This document shows, in pieces, positions 25,694 to 34,984 of a DNA stretch of 64,000 nucleotides. Positions within the stretch are counted from its first letter, which is position 1. Each line of letters starts with the position of its first letter. The position numbers and the translations under genes were made by a program. The stretch comes from Solibacillus daqui (GTDB taxonomy: Bacteria; Bacillota; Bacilli; Bacillales_A; Planococcaceae). Below the pieces are notes generated by a model. It was not told the DNA's origin. It ran no database searches and saw only the letters and a program-made list of their open reading frames with translations. The stretch is from contig NZ_CP114887.1 in assembly GCF_028747805.1 (NCBI RefSeq), forward strand, positions 2,163,501-2,227,500, given 5' to 3'.

Positions 25694-25792
25694 ATGGGAT
25701 GCAATAATGGCAATAACAATGGTTCAGGTTTTGTTCTAATCGTTGTGCTGTTCATTCTTCTAATTATTGTCGGCGCTACTTTCTTATATTAG
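25694..25792 (+). CDS. YjcZ-family sporulation peptide (32 aa)
   Basis: A very strong ribosome site (AAAGGAGGGG) precedes ATG 25694. The product MGCNNGNNNGSGFVLIVVLF continues ILLIIVGATFLY: a Gly/Asn head and a single membrane helix, the hallmark of YjcZ-type sporulation proteins found widely in Bacillales. It supports an endospore-forming host. A terminator follows at 25892. Confidence 0.85.
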   Translation: MGCNNGNNNGSGFVLIVVLFILLIIVGATFLY

Positions 25793-25891
25793 AAGCTTGT
25801 ATTAACAAATACCTTTGTTGCTAGCTAAGATAGGTAGTAAAACCAGCATATCCAGCAAAGAATCTCGGCACTTCCCAATGTTTTTTAATTT

Positions 25892-25922
25892 GGGGTCACT
25901 TTCCTCTAGGTGACCCTTTTTA
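25892..25922 (+). terminator. Terminator after the yjcZ-like gene
   Basis: GGGTCAC pairs with GTGACCC around ~10 bases with a five-T tail. Confidence 0.7.
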
Positions 25923-26057
25923 TAGTTACTTTCCTTATTTGCATATTTAGTTAACACCTTACTTCACTTTTTTGTTTCAAATGCTTAGTAATTTTACTTA
26001 ATTAACCGATTTAAATATAAATAAGGTAATCAATCAAAATTCGAATTTTCTTCCGCA

Positions 26058-26479
26058 TCAAATCTCTTCCACTTTAACCTCTGCCCTCGGCTGCATTGCG
26101 TAAAATTTACGCCCCACCAGCTCAACAATCTGTGCATAATCCACCCAGAAAATTTTGGAGCGACCATCTTTAATGCCTTTCATCAAATTATCCAAGTCAG
26201 GCTTTTAATTGGTCGTTTTTCACCACTTGCCATCCGTGCTAATTTCGGCTTTGTATGGTGCTTTTGATGGCACGAGTAACCATCTACCTCTATCGTTAGC
26301 GCGCCTTGTAATGGCTCCTGTGGTTTATTCTCCCATGCTACGATCTTGACAAACTCTTTATATGCACGAGACTTCGGGGCATCGTGTGTTTTGACACCCC
26401 TACCAACGCGACTAAGGCGTGGTCGTTCATGCGCTTGTGTAGCACCAGGCATTGTAAATTGAATCATTGCCCTAACCAC
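26058..26479 (-). pseudogene. RusA-type Holliday junction resolvase, frameshifted
   Basis: The frame from ~26464 (MIQFTMPGATQAHERPRLSR) continues GRGVKTHDAPKSRAYKEFV and then, after a frameshift near 26205, resumes PDLDNLMKGIKDGRSKIFW, AQIVELVGRKFYA, AEVKVEEI. This is full-length phage RusA, including the catalytic DLDN region, broken by one indel. Together with the 21500 tail it is evidence of prophage ancestry. Confidence 0.8.
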
Positions 26480-26634
26480 TTATTTTTGGAAATAAAAAGA
26501 ACAGGCTCCAAATTAATTGGCACCTGAACCTAAAAGAAATATTTTTTGCTGAAATTAGAGAGTTGGCAGACAATCTAATTTAATTTCAAAAATCATTGTT
26601 TTTTTCTCATGATGTTTCGGTTAATCATAACTTT

Positions 26635-26853
26635 TTAATTAATAAATTGCGTTTTTTTAAACGCAGAGATTATTGCTATGCAAACTAATGAGATAATTCC
26701 AATGAAAAACATTAAGAAGCCTATTGGGATTAAAAAGAATGCCGGTTCCACTAAAGTACCATCTTCTGCTATGCTACTTCCAATTACAGTGCTCACAATA
26801 AAACAAATAACTCCTATTAGAATCGGTGTAGAAGCAATTAGATATTTTTTCAT
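26635..26853 (-). CDS. DUF3955-like small membrane protein
   Basis: ATG 26853 follows GGAGGG. The 72-aa protein has two helices around a loop IAEDGTLVEPAFFLIP; 'V(D/E)..G.LVEP.FFLIPIG' is the DUF3955 signature. Function unknown. An open frame on the same strand (26774-27055) runs into its start. Confidence 0.65.
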   Translation of the reverse strand: MKKYLIASTPILIGVICFIVSTVIGSSIAEDGTLVEPAFFLIPIGFLMFFIGIISLVCIAIISAFKKTQFIN

Positions 26854-27055
26854 TATATATTTCCCTCCATTTATTTATTATTATCTTTATTTCCCAAATT
26901 GTCCCGGTCAATACGCTAATTATTTTCAATCTATCTGGATTTTTGGCTGTAAAATCTCGAACTGAACCAACATCAAAACAGATTATCCATCCTAAACCCA
27001 ATGCGATAAAAAACGGAATTCCCGTTACCCTTTGATAATTCTTTCTCTTTAATAA
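26774..27055 (-). pseudogene. Probable broken small membrane protein gene upstream of DUF3955
   Basis: A ribosome site (AAGGAGG) at 27060-27066 is followed by TTATTAAAGAGA with no start codon at the proper distance. The frame then gives YQRVTGIPFFIALGLGWIIC and later ISVLTGTIWEIKIIINKWRE before overrunning the next gene. It looks like a real coding sequence whose start codon was lost and whose end is shifted. Confidence 0.4.
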
Positions 27056-27148
27056 AGTACCTCCTTATCTTCTATTGCTAGGATAACGACAAATATATCT
27101 TAAGTCAATTATTTTTTATCGAAAAACAATAAATTTTTATTTAAACTC

Positions 27149-27170
27149 AAAAATTGTATATACAATTTTT
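27149..27170. promoter_or_regulatory. Perfect 22-bp AT-rich palindrome
   Basis: Two AAAAATTGTAT half-sites in perfect inverted order sit in a gene-free stretch (27071-27305). It could be a dimeric regulator site or chance in AT-rich DNA. Confidence 0.4.
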
Positions 27171-27305
27171 AATGTAATTAATTATTGTTTTCACAAAAAA
27201 ACAAACTCGGCTAACGATGAATAAACGCGAAAATGCCCGCCACCACTGTACTTAAGAGAGATGACGGGATTTGACTAAATTAAACACTTAGATACAATTA
27301 TTCCT

Positions 27306-27516
27306 TTATGCATTTAATCCAATTTCCTTACTGATTACTAGATATACAACTTCGGTATTTTCAATATTAAAAGTACGCTTAGAATGGCGTGTAAAACAGT
27401 ATACTTCCAAAGTATCACTAGCTATTCTTACTAATTTAAAGCGATGTATACCAATGAAACCATTACATATCGATTAATTGATTACGTTGCATTACTTGCT
27501 TTAATTGATCTTTCAT
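27306..27516 (-). pseudogene. Broken small protein gene
   Basis: From ATG 27516 the frame reads MKDQLKQVMQRNQLIDM and stops. A second frame resumes RIASDTLEVYCFTRHSKRTF, NIENTEVVYLVISKEIG and stops at 27306. The two halves resemble a ~70-aa WYL-like beta protein of Bacillales (YoaZ/YolD neighbourhood type). Assignment uncertain. Confidence 0.35.
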
Positions 27517-27651
27517 AATAATTAACTTCACAATAAGACAGTTCATAAGAATCAAAAAAGGATATTATTATTTAACGTTGAATTTTATAAATAGACCAAG
27601 TGCAGTTCCCTTGGTTTAGGAGCAAATTGAAAATAAAGGATGTGTATTTAA

Positions 27652-28131
27652 TTGTCGTTTCATATTAGAGTACGAGCAGGTGCAATTATAATAGAAAATA
27701 ATAAAATTTTATAAACAGTATATAACGACCCCAAAAGAGGTATCGTATATGATTTACCTGCTGGTGGAGCAAAACCAAATGAATCTATTACAGATACAGT
27801 TAAAAGAGAAGCAAAAGAAGAAGCTTCTATAGATGTAGAAGTAGGCCCTCTAGCCTTTGTTTATGAATACACACCTCATCTTAATTTTGAAAAGTTTGGG
27901 GAAATACATACATTAGTTATGATGTTTGAATGCAAAATAAAAAATAACTGCACGCCAAAATTTCCAGAGAACCCAGACTCAAATCAAATAGACGTTAAAT
28001 GGATACCTATTTCAGAACTACAAAATGTTGAAATGTATGCCAATATCGGTCTTTATTTACAGGAATATATGTTAAAACCAAGAAACATTGATTTAATAGA
28101 AGAACATAAGCTAAATATAAATTTAAATTAA
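27652..28131 (+). pseudogene. Nudix hydrolase with premature stop
   Basis: TTG 27652 follows AAAGGA. Codon 21 (27712-27714) is TAA; beyond it the same frame stays open for 138 codons. The Nudix box GGAKPNESITDTVKREAKEE is intact except for Ala-Ser in place of the final Gly. Translation could restart internally only at ATG 27919, after the box, so the enzyme is inactive unless the stop is read through. Confidence 0.8.
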
Positions 28132-28329
28132 ATGTATTAGAAATTGAATTATTCAACTAACAGAACTTTAGGTAATCCCTTTAATGATTCCCAATGGCGC
28201 ATTGGTAAATTTTGTACTTAAACAACGAGCATTTTAGTTGTTTATGAATTTATATTTTATAATTTATAAAGGTTATCTTTATATCAAAACAAGGATAATA
28301 AGAGTAGTATTATTGATGGAGGTTAGCAA

Positions 28330-28888
<559 letters not shown>

Positions 28889-28992
28889 GTAGTATCCTGC
28901 TGATAAGAATCCCTTTTGATCAATCATTTTTCAAAAGGGATTTGTTAAACTTATAGTGAAGTATGGGTTTGTGAGATTTATTTAATGCTGAT

Positions 28993-29140
28993 CTATATTT
29001 CACAGAGAATTTCACAATCTATGGGTTCATATCCACGTATTATGTCAATATGATGTTCAAAACAAGCGAAAGAATAGTGTTTTACATTCTTGTCTTCCAA
29101 CTTAAACGCCTAAGATAACTTGATTTTTCAAATTTCTTCA
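28993..29140. other. Short stretch with a 35-codon minus-strand frame
   Basis: Minus-strand TTG 29100 opens LEDKNVKHYSFACFEHHIDI and ends at 28993. There is no ribosome site. It is probably a C-terminal remnant of an unknown gene. Confidence 0.25.
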
Positions 29141-29611
29141 TTACTTATATCTACTTAATATTTCTTCGGGAATATGACAATAATCGTTTGGACATCTGGC
29201 TAACCTATCTTGATGTTCTTCTGCACTTCTCACATAGTTTGTAAGAGGTATTACCTCAACAACTATAAGGTCATAATCATTTCTCTCAGCAAGAAATGCC
29301 TTCGCTTCTTTTAAGTGCTCTTTATTTTCACTATATACCCCTGTTCTGTATTTCTCACCAACATCCTGTCCTTGTTTATTCAGACTGTACGGATCAATAA
29401 TTTCAAAAAAATAGCCCATTAATTCCTTGATATTAACCACCGTTGGATCAAATCCGGTTTTTACACATTCGGCATAACCATCATAATCACCCTCGAGCGT
29501 GTCACTTGTTCCATTAGCTCTTCCTGCTTCTGTAAACTTGACTCCAGGCAAGGTTTTTATAAAAGCTTGTACTCCCCATAAACATCCACCTGCAAAATAT
29601 ACTATTTCCAT
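29141..29611 (-). CDS. msrA: Peptide methionine sulfoxide reductase A
   Basis: ATG 29611 (MEIVYFAGGCLWGVQAFIKT) has AAGGGAGAG ahead. The 156-aa protein keeps the catalytic Cys10 in GGCLWG (usually GCFWG, here L for F), IDPYSLNKQGQDVGEKYRTG and SAEEHQDRLARCPNDYCHIP. It repairs methionine-S-sulfoxide in proteins. It is shorter than typical two-domain MsrA/B and stands as a single gene upstream of hairpin repeat sequences. Confidence 0.85.
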   Translation of the reverse strand: MEIVYFAGGCLWGVQAFIKTLPGVKFTEAGRANGTSDTLEGDYDGYAECVKTGFDPTVVNIKELMGYFFEIIDPYSLNKQGQDVGEKYRTGVYSENKEHLKEAKAFLAERNDYDLIVVEVIPLTNYVRSAEEHQDRLARCPNDYCHIPEEILSRYK

Positions 29612-29706
29612 ATGGTTCTCTCCCTTATGCAGCAAATTCGCCTAACACTCCAAGAATGGCGTCCAGTTCTTATTCGAGTATTGCACCAGTTACTTGAACA
29701 AGCAAG

Positions 29707-29958
29707 TTACAAATCACAACTGTCATCTGGATTATTCCACTTCTTTTTATCACCAAGATACTTCCAAAGATGGTATGTCGACCAGAATAAAGCTGTAGAT
29801 ATTAATATTGAAAATGGTAAAACGTAAGTTTTTTCAAGAATATAATCAGGGGTAAAAACATCGAACAAGACCAAGATAATTATAGCTGGAATCAAAAGAA
29901 TCCAGTAACGTTTGTCTTTAAAAGTGCTAAAACTCCATATATAATTCTCCCTGTACAA
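29707..29958 (-). CDS. Small membrane protein (83 aa)
   Basis: Two membrane helices (YWILLIPAIIILVLFDVF and VLPFSILISTALFWSTYHLW) are followed by a charged tail. The only start in range is TTG 29958, with no convincing ribosome site, and the 5' end abuts repeat sequence. It may be truncated. No family recognised. Confidence 0.4.
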   Translation of the reverse strand: MYRENYIWSFSTFKDKRYWILLIPAIIILVLFDVFTPDYILEKTYVLPFSILISTALFWSTYHLWKYLGDKKKWNNPDDSCDL

Positions 29959-29961
29959 AGC

Positions 29962-30145
29962 ACCAAAGCGTCGTTTGGTTACTTTCTTAAAAAATGTTAT
30001 TCAACAATACGGCCCGATTATTGAACACAAGTTAAATAACACTCTACAACTACCTGCCCCGTTAATTCAATAAGAAAAAAGAGCTGCAAAAGCAACTCAA
30101 TGATCTTTAAGTAAAGCTACCCGTTAGTTTAAGTACAATTTTTCA
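29962..30145. repeat. Cassette-junction repeat, outlying copy
   Basis: It contains ACCAAAGCG/CGTTTGGTTA (29962-29982), a TTCAA.AAT...ATT.TTGAA hairpin (30001-30026), CTGCCCCGTTAATTCAATAA (30053-30072), the GAGCTGC/GCAACTC terminator stem (~30080-30100) and a final TAAAG....CCCGTTAG block. The order and polarity are the same as in the 45-63 kb array. Confidence 0.65.
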
Positions 30146-30342
30146 CAAACTATATGTAATCGTTAATCGAACTTTTGATTACCCTAAAAGAATGCCAGTC
30201 TCATTTCAACAATTTAAAAAAGTAGGAATCAAATTTAAGAGTTCAGTTAACACAGAGAATAACCAAAATAACAAATTAATTAGCAGTATATTTAGTAAAA
30301 AACGTTGGGACATACCAAACTTTTTTAATATCACTTATTTCC

Positions 30343-30903
30343 CTATAAATGAAATTTTCCCTTAATTATCTTGGCTACTTCTTCAGCACTAATATTTGTA
30401 TTGTTAATCCTGATATAGTTTTGGAATGTGATTTCACCCTCTAAAGAATTTAATCTATGTTTCTCCATTGTGCTTTTTAAATCATTCTCAGACCATTCAA
30501 TATCTCTTTTTTTAGGCTTGTGTTCAAGCCTATTTGGTGTTTTATTTCGCTCAAGTCTCTCTTCTAAGTTAGCCTCTAATTCTATATAGTATACAGTGCC
30601 TCCTCTTGACTCGAAAAGCTGGGAGAGCCGCTTAACATAATCCCAATCCGACTCCTGATTAAACATCCAGACATATGTAAAGACCATCCCATATAGATCA
30701 CTCTTCGAAACCTCTTCAAAGATTTCCTGACGAAGCAAATTTACTAATCTTTTCCCTTCTTTTGTACTGTAATCAAAAAAATGATTCACTAAATCAATCG
30801 TCATATGGTTATGAAAAAGTTTCAAATCTGTTATTTTTGCTAGCTCCTGCCCAACTGTCATTTTACCAACCGCTTGTGGTCCAAATATATGAACAAATTT
30901 CAT
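30343..30903 (-). CDS. P-loop kinase-like NTPase
   Basis: ATG 30903 follows GGAGGG. The 186-aa protein begins MKFVHIFGPQAVGKMTVGQE with Walker A GPQAVGKMT. FHNHMTIDLV and GGTVYYIELEANLEERLERN follow, as in the adenylate/shikimate-kinase-like AAA_18 group found in many Bacillales as single accessory genes. It probably phosphorylates a small molecule; the substrate is unknown. Confidence 0.7.
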   Translation of the reverse strand: MKFVHIFGPQAVGKMTVGQELAKITDLKLFHNHMTIDLVNHFFDYSTKEGKRLVNLLRQEIFEEVSKSDLYGMVFTYVWMFNQESDWDYVKRLSQLFESRGGTVYYIELEANLEERLERNKTPNRLEHKPKKRDIEWSENDLKSTMEKHRLNSLEGEITFQNYIRINNTNISAEEVAKIIKGKFHL

Positions 30904-31043
30904 AAACTCCCTCCTAAGAAAATATTAAATAACTCCTGCAATTCAATTATGCTTATTAGGCGATTCTGCCCCTTTAACTCCACTGCAATAGCCATTTATT
31001 TTATTAATTCTCTATTAAAAGGAAAAAACCTTTATACATAAAA

Positions 31044-31081
31044 AAACAACCAAAGCACTCAGAAAGCACTTTGATTGCCTA
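31044..31081 (-). terminator. Terminator of the serine acetyltransferase gene
   Basis: On the minus strand CAATCAAAG pairs with CTTTGGTTG, with G-T pairs, and a seven-T tract follows directly. Confidence 0.7.
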
Positions 31082-31086
31082 CTCAA

Positions 31087-32016
31087 TTAAATTTCATAAT
31101 CAGGAACATACTCTTTACTCACGCTAATATTTGGTGATGGCTGTGAATTATAGACACGTGAATAAGGCGGTACGGTATGTGTTAACCAAATATTACTCCC
31201 TAGCACAGTATCATGACCAATTGTTGTTTTACCACCTAAAATCGTCGCACCCGCATAAATCACAACATTGTCTTCAATATTTGGGTGACGTTTAATACCC
31301 TTAATCGGATTGCCTGACTCATCTAGTGGGAAGCTAAGTGCCCCCAGCGTAACACCTTGATAAATTTTCACATTATCGCCAATCGTACACGTCTCCCCTA
31401 CTACAACACCTGTACCATGGTCAATGAAGAACGAACGGCCAATCGACGCACCTGGGTGAATATCAATTCCTGTTAGCTGATGTGCATATTCAGACATAAT
31501 ACGTGGCACAATTGTCACTTTTAATCGATACAGCTCATGCGCAATACGGTGAATAAACACCGCGCGAATCGAAGGATAGCTTAATAAGATTTCTTCTGTC
31601 GACGTCGCGGCTGGATCGCCATTATATGCAGCTTCAATATCTGATTGAATCATTTCACGAATTTTTGGGAAGCGATTCACTAGCTCCATGACAACAGTAT
31701 CCGCACTTTCGCGGCATTGCCCATTGCAATTATCTACATTTTGATATATTAATACTTTTTCAATAATATCACGTAAATCTAAAGAAGCCTGACGCAATTT
31801 ATCATTCACAACGACTTGTGTACGCACTTTATCAGAATTACCTTGATCATACATCGCTGGGAATAAAACCTCATGAAAACTTTGTAATATGGCATGTACT
31901 TTATCACGACCAACAAAGCCAATCGATTTTTCTATTTCTACATGCTGCTCATTATATGCCATTAATTCGTTGGCAATTTTTACAGTTTCTTTGTTTAACC
32001 AATCTTCCATCTTCAT
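31087..32016 (-). CDS. Serine O-acetyltransferase (EpsC-type)
   Basis: This 309-aa protein starts at ATG 32016 with AAAGGAG upstream. An N-terminal helical domain (~1-165) precedes left-handed beta-helix repeats with the catalytic His motifs GIDIHPGASIGRSFFIDHGT and KRHPNIEDNVVIYAGATILG. It makes O-acetylserine for cysteine synthesis. It is longer than CysE of B. subtilis (~217 aa) and matches the ~310-aa long form. Its position next to an Rrf2 regulator gene suggests possible sulfur or iron-sulfur control, but that pair faces a different target. Confidence 0.85.
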   Translation of the reverse strand: MKMEDWLNKETVKIANELMAYNEQHVEIEKSIGFVGRDKVHAILQSFHEVLFPAMYDQGNSDKVRTQVVVNDKLRQASLDLRDIIEKVLIYQNVDNCNGQCRESADTVVMELVNRFPKIREMIQSDIEAAYNGDPAATSTEEILLSYPSIRAVFIHRIAHELYRLKVTIVPRIMSEYAHQLTGIDIHPGASIGRSFFIDHGTGVVVGETCTIGDNVKIYQGVTLGALSFPLDESGNPIKGIKRHPNIEDNVVIYAGATILGGKTTIGHDTVLGSNIWLTHTVPPYSRVYNSQPSPNISVSKEYVPDYEI

Positions 32017-32102
32017 GTATTTGATACTCCTTTACAATCTCAAAATATACATAATAAATACCTATGAACTCATTATACCTGGTGATGTATAGAAAGATAT
32101 CT

Positions 32103-32549
32103 TTATTTCATTTTTTGCTCATTTGATTCCTTCTCTTGAACACTGTGCACTATATCTTGCAACGTAACATGTAGTAGTACTTTTTCAAGCGCATGCTGTG
32201 CTGTTATAAATATTGGAGCTATCACCTCTTCAATATTTCTCCCCACTGGACAATCTGGGTTCGGATACTCATGTATACCGAATAATTCATTTTCTTCAAC
32301 TACATTTACGGCCTTATATACATCAAATAGTGAAATTTTTGCGTGTTCTTTTGCTAACTTTGCTCCAGCAATACCTGGTTGCACCTGAATCAGCTCCGCC
32401 TTTTTTAACATTCCCATAATTTTTCGAACGACCACAGGATTTGTTTTCACGCTCCCTGCGATGAATTCAGATGTATTTGTTCCTTCTTTATTGACTTCTA
32501 ATAAAGTTAATATGTGAATCGCAACAGAAAAGCGACTACTAATTGACAT
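32103..32549 (-). CDS. Rrf2-family transcription regulator (YwnA-like)
   Basis: This 148-aa protein (MSISSRFSVAIHILTLLEVN) has the winged helix at residues ~2-75 (TSEFIAGSVKTNPVVVRKIM). A single Cys (NPDCPVGRNIEE) replaces the three-Cys Fe-S site of IscR, as in YwnA/CymR-like members. It is divergent from the NAD(P)-binding gene with two palindromes between them, the arrangement of ywnA/ywnB in B. subtilis. It probably represses both. Confidence 0.8.
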   Translation of the reverse strand: MSISSRFSVAIHILTLLEVNKEGTNTSEFIAGSVKTNPVVVRKIMGMLKKAELIQVQPGIAGAKLAKEHAKISLFDVYKAVNVVEENELFGIHEYPNPDCPVGRNIEEVIAPIFITAQHALEKVLLHVTLQDIVHSVQEKESNEQKMK

Positions 32550-32618
32550 GGCATACTCCTTCTTTCTTTAAACTCTTATTAATATATCTATATTATTTTA
32601 ACAAAAAAATCTTTATAA

Positions 32619-32672
32619 TTGACAAAAATCATAGTTGTAACTATTATAGTTACAGGTAACTAAATTGGTTAC
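32619..32672 (+). promoter_or_regulatory. Promoter with two regulator palindromes
   Basis: TTGACA (32619-32624), a 17-base spacer and TATTAT (32642-32647) form the promoter of the NAD(P)-binding gene. GTAACTAT/ATAGTTAC (32637-32653) covers the -10 and GTAAC/GTTAC (32656-32672) the start region. Two dyads over the core promoter suggest repression by the neighbouring Rrf2 protein. Confidence 0.7.
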
Positions 32673-32706
32673 AATATATACTTTATCATATTTGGAGGTT
32701 TTATTC

Positions 32707-33342
32707 ATGAAAGTAGGTATTATTGGTGCAAATGGTAAGGCAGGTCATTTTATTTTAGAGGAAGCAATTCAACGAGGACATGATGTAACAGCGATTGTTC
32801 GAAATCAGGAAAAATTCACAAAAGCAAATGTCCCTGTTATTGAAAAGGATATTTTCCATTTAACTTCCGAGGATTTAGTACCTTTTGATGTTGTAGTCAA
32901 TGCTTTCGGTGCGCCTATTGGAGAAGAACAAGCTCATGTAGATGCTGGTCATGCATTAATTAAAGCTGCTACAGGTACACATACACGTATTATTGTCGTT
33001 GGTGGAGCTGGTAGCTTATATGTTGATGATGCTAAATCCCTACAATTAATAGACACACCAGAGTTTCCAGAGATTTTTAAACCAACAGCAAAGGGACAAG
33101 CACGTAATCTTATGGAGCTACAACAAACAAAGGACATTACATGGACATTCGTCAGCCCGTCTGCATTTTTTGATTTCGAAGGTACAAAAAAAGGTACTTA
33201 TACAAGCGGAGAAGAGCATCTTCTTGTTAACTCACAAGGTGAAAGCTATATTAGCTATGCGGATTTTGCACTAGCCATTGTAGACGAAATCGAACAAGCA
33301 ACGCATATTAACCAACGCTTTACAGTCGTTGGCGAAAAATAA
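32707..33342 (+). CDS. NAD(P)-binding atypical SDR (YwnB-like)
   Basis: ATG 32707 follows GGAGG; an earlier in-frame start has none. The 211-aa protein opens with MKVGIIGANGKAGHFILEEA (G-x-x-G-x-x-G Rossmann loop). DVVVNAFGAP and RIIVVGGAGSLYVD follow, ending SYADFALAIVDEIE. It belongs to the NAD(P)H-binding/NmrA-like family, with an unknown substrate; a disulfide- or quinone-stress role is often assumed. It is regulated by the divergent Rrf2 protein. Confidence 0.85.
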   Translation: MKVGIIGANGKAGHFILEEAIQRGHDVTAIVRNQEKFTKANVPVIEKDIFHLTSEDLVPFDVVVNAFGAPIGEEQAHVDAGHALIKAATGTHTRIIVVGGAGSLYVDDAKSLQLIDTPEFPEIFKPTAKGQARNLMELQQTKDITWTFVSPSAFFDFEGTKKGTYTSGEEHLLVNSQGESYISYADFALAIVDEIEQATHINQRFTVVGEK

Positions 33343-33350
33343 AAATTATC

Positions 33351-33391
33351 AAAAGCACCGAGTCTCTTTTTGTAATGACTCGGTGCTTTTA
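33351..33391 (+). terminator. Terminator of the YwnB-like gene
   Basis: AAAGCACCGAGTC pairs with GACTCGGTGCTTT, followed by a T tract. Confidence 0.8.
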
Positions 33392-33417
33392 TATTGGCTT
33401 TCGGAATAAATACAAAA

Positions 33418-33456
33418 AAGTGCGTCCGAATTTGTACTTCGGAACACACTTTTGAC
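33418..33456 (-). terminator. Terminator of the metNIQ operon
   Basis: On the minus strand AAGTGTGTTCCGAA pairs with TTCGGACGCACTT and runs into six T, just after the metQ stop. Confidence 0.75.
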
Positions 33457-33465
33457 AATTAATTA

Positions 33466-34311
33466 TTAAAATGCTGGTATCGATGTATCTTTATAATTTT
33501 CTTCTAAAAACTTACGAACTTCTTCACTCGTAACTGCTTCTTTTAGCTTTTGAATTGCTTCATCATTTTGATTATCTTCACGCGTTACGAGTTGAATTGC
33601 AAAATCATTTCCTGGTAGCTCTTGTAGTAATGCATCTTCGCTTGGAGTTAAACCAAGTGGCGCAGCATATGCTGGATACATTGCTACAATATCCGCTTCG
33701 TCATACATACGTGCTAACATTAATAAGTCTACTTCTTTGAATTGTAGATTTTTTGGATTATCTGTGATGTCTTTTAATGTGTAATAGGTATCTTGTTTTT
33801 CACCTAAAGTCAGCACATTATTTTGCACTAATAATTGTAATGTACGATCGATATTTGAGGCATCATTTGCAATTGCTAATGTTGCACCTTCAGGTAATTC
33901 GTCCCAATTTTTATATTTCTTTGAGTAAATGCTGAAGTTCGGGTAGTAAATTTTCTGAATAGCAGTTAATTTTGAACCGTTTGCTTTATTGTATTCCGTC
34001 ATAAACGGTTTGTGTTGAAATAAATTGGCATCAACTTCACCAGCAGCTAAAGCTGAGTTTGGCTGCACATTGTCACCGAGGATAACAATTTCTAGATCAA
34101 TGTTTTGCTCTGCTAAAATCGGTTTCGCAATTTCTAAAATGTTGGTCATTGGTGGGATTAAAGATGCCACCTTTAAAGTTGTACGTTCTGTTGTTGCATC
34201 AGATGATGGTTTTTCCTCTTGCTTGCTGTTGTTTTGCTTTGCATCATTGTTGCCACATGCAGCTAAAAGCAATACTGACAGTATGGCAAAAAGCATAACT
34301 AGTTTTTTCAT
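33466..34311 (-). CDS. metQ: Methionine ABC transporter, substrate-binding lipoprotein
   Basis: This 281-aa NLPA-family protein has a lipobox LLLAACG with Cys19, the acylation site. TLKVASLIPPMTNILEIAKP, ANLFQHKPFMTEYNK and NYKDTSIPAF at the end are typical MetQ blocks. It captures D/L-methionine outside the membrane for MetI/MetN. It is the last gene of the operon, ten bases after metI. Confidence 0.88.
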   Translation of the reverse strand: MKKLVMLFAILSVLLLAACGNNDAKQNNSKQEEKPSSDATTERTTLKVASLIPPMTNILEIAKPILAEQNIDLEIVILGDNVQPNSALAAGEVDANLFQHKPFMTEYNKANGSKLTAIQKIYYPNFSIYSKKYKNWDELPEGATLAIANDASNIDRTLQLLVQNNVLTLGEKQDTYYTLKDITDNPKNLQFKEVDLLMLARMYDEADIVAMYPAYAAPLGLTPSEDALLQELPGNDFAIQLVTREDNQNDEAIQKLKEAVTSEEVRKFLEENYKDTSIPAF

Positions 34312-34321
34312 GTTTCTACTC

Positions 34322-34984
34322 CTAACGTTTATCTATTTTTCTTGCAACAGTTGTTCCAATAATTTGAATGAACTGTACAAAAATTATCATAATGATGATC
34401 ATATACATCATTAGATCCGTTTTAAATTGCTGATAGCCGTATCGAATGGCAAAATCACCGATACCACCGCCACCAACGACACCCATAATTGTTGAATATG
34501 AAATAAAACTAATTGTTGAAGTCGTTAACCCAAGTACAAGCCCTGAACGAGCTTCAACATAGAGAAATTTAAAAATAATCGCTTTTACGGTAGCCCCCAT
34601 TGAAATGGCTGCTTCTATTACGCCTCTAGGCACTTCTAACAATGATTGCTCTACTAAACGTGCATAATGTGCAATAGCAATTATCGCAAGCGGTACACAT
34701 GCTGCAGCTGTTCCGATAGCCGAACCAACTATAACACGCGTAAATGGAATTAAAAATACAACTAATAATAAAAACGGGAATGAACGAATAATATTGACAA
34801 CCAAATTAAACGAATTATATAACGCTTTATTTTCAAGAATGCGGCCTTTACTCGTTAAAAATAATAATGTTCCTACAGGAAGACCAACTAAAATAGCAGC
34901 TAAAATTGACACCCCCACCATAATAGCAGTTTGGATAATCGAAGTCATAATTTCTGCTTGATATTGTACGAGCACTTCTGGCAT
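34322..34984 (-). CDS. metI: Methionine ABC transporter permease
   Basis: This 220-aa protein has five to six membrane helices. The EAA loop (ARSGLVLGLTTSTISFISYS preceded by GATVKAIIFKFLYVE) contacts the ATPase. GVVGGGGIGDFAIRYGYQQF is the conserved MetI signature. It abuts the metN stop by one base, consistent with coupled expression. Confidence 0.9.
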   Translation of the reverse strand: MPEVLVQYQAEIMTSIIQTAIMVGVSILAAILVGLPVGTLLFLTSKGRILENKALYNSFNLVVNIIRSFPFLLLVVFLIPFTRVIVGSAIGTAAACVPLAIIAIAHYARLVEQSLLEVPRGVIEAAISMGATVKAIIFKFLYVEARSGLVLGLTTSTISFISYSTIMGVVGGGGIGDFAIRYGYQQFKTDLMMYMIIIMIIFVQFIQIIGTTVARKIDKR

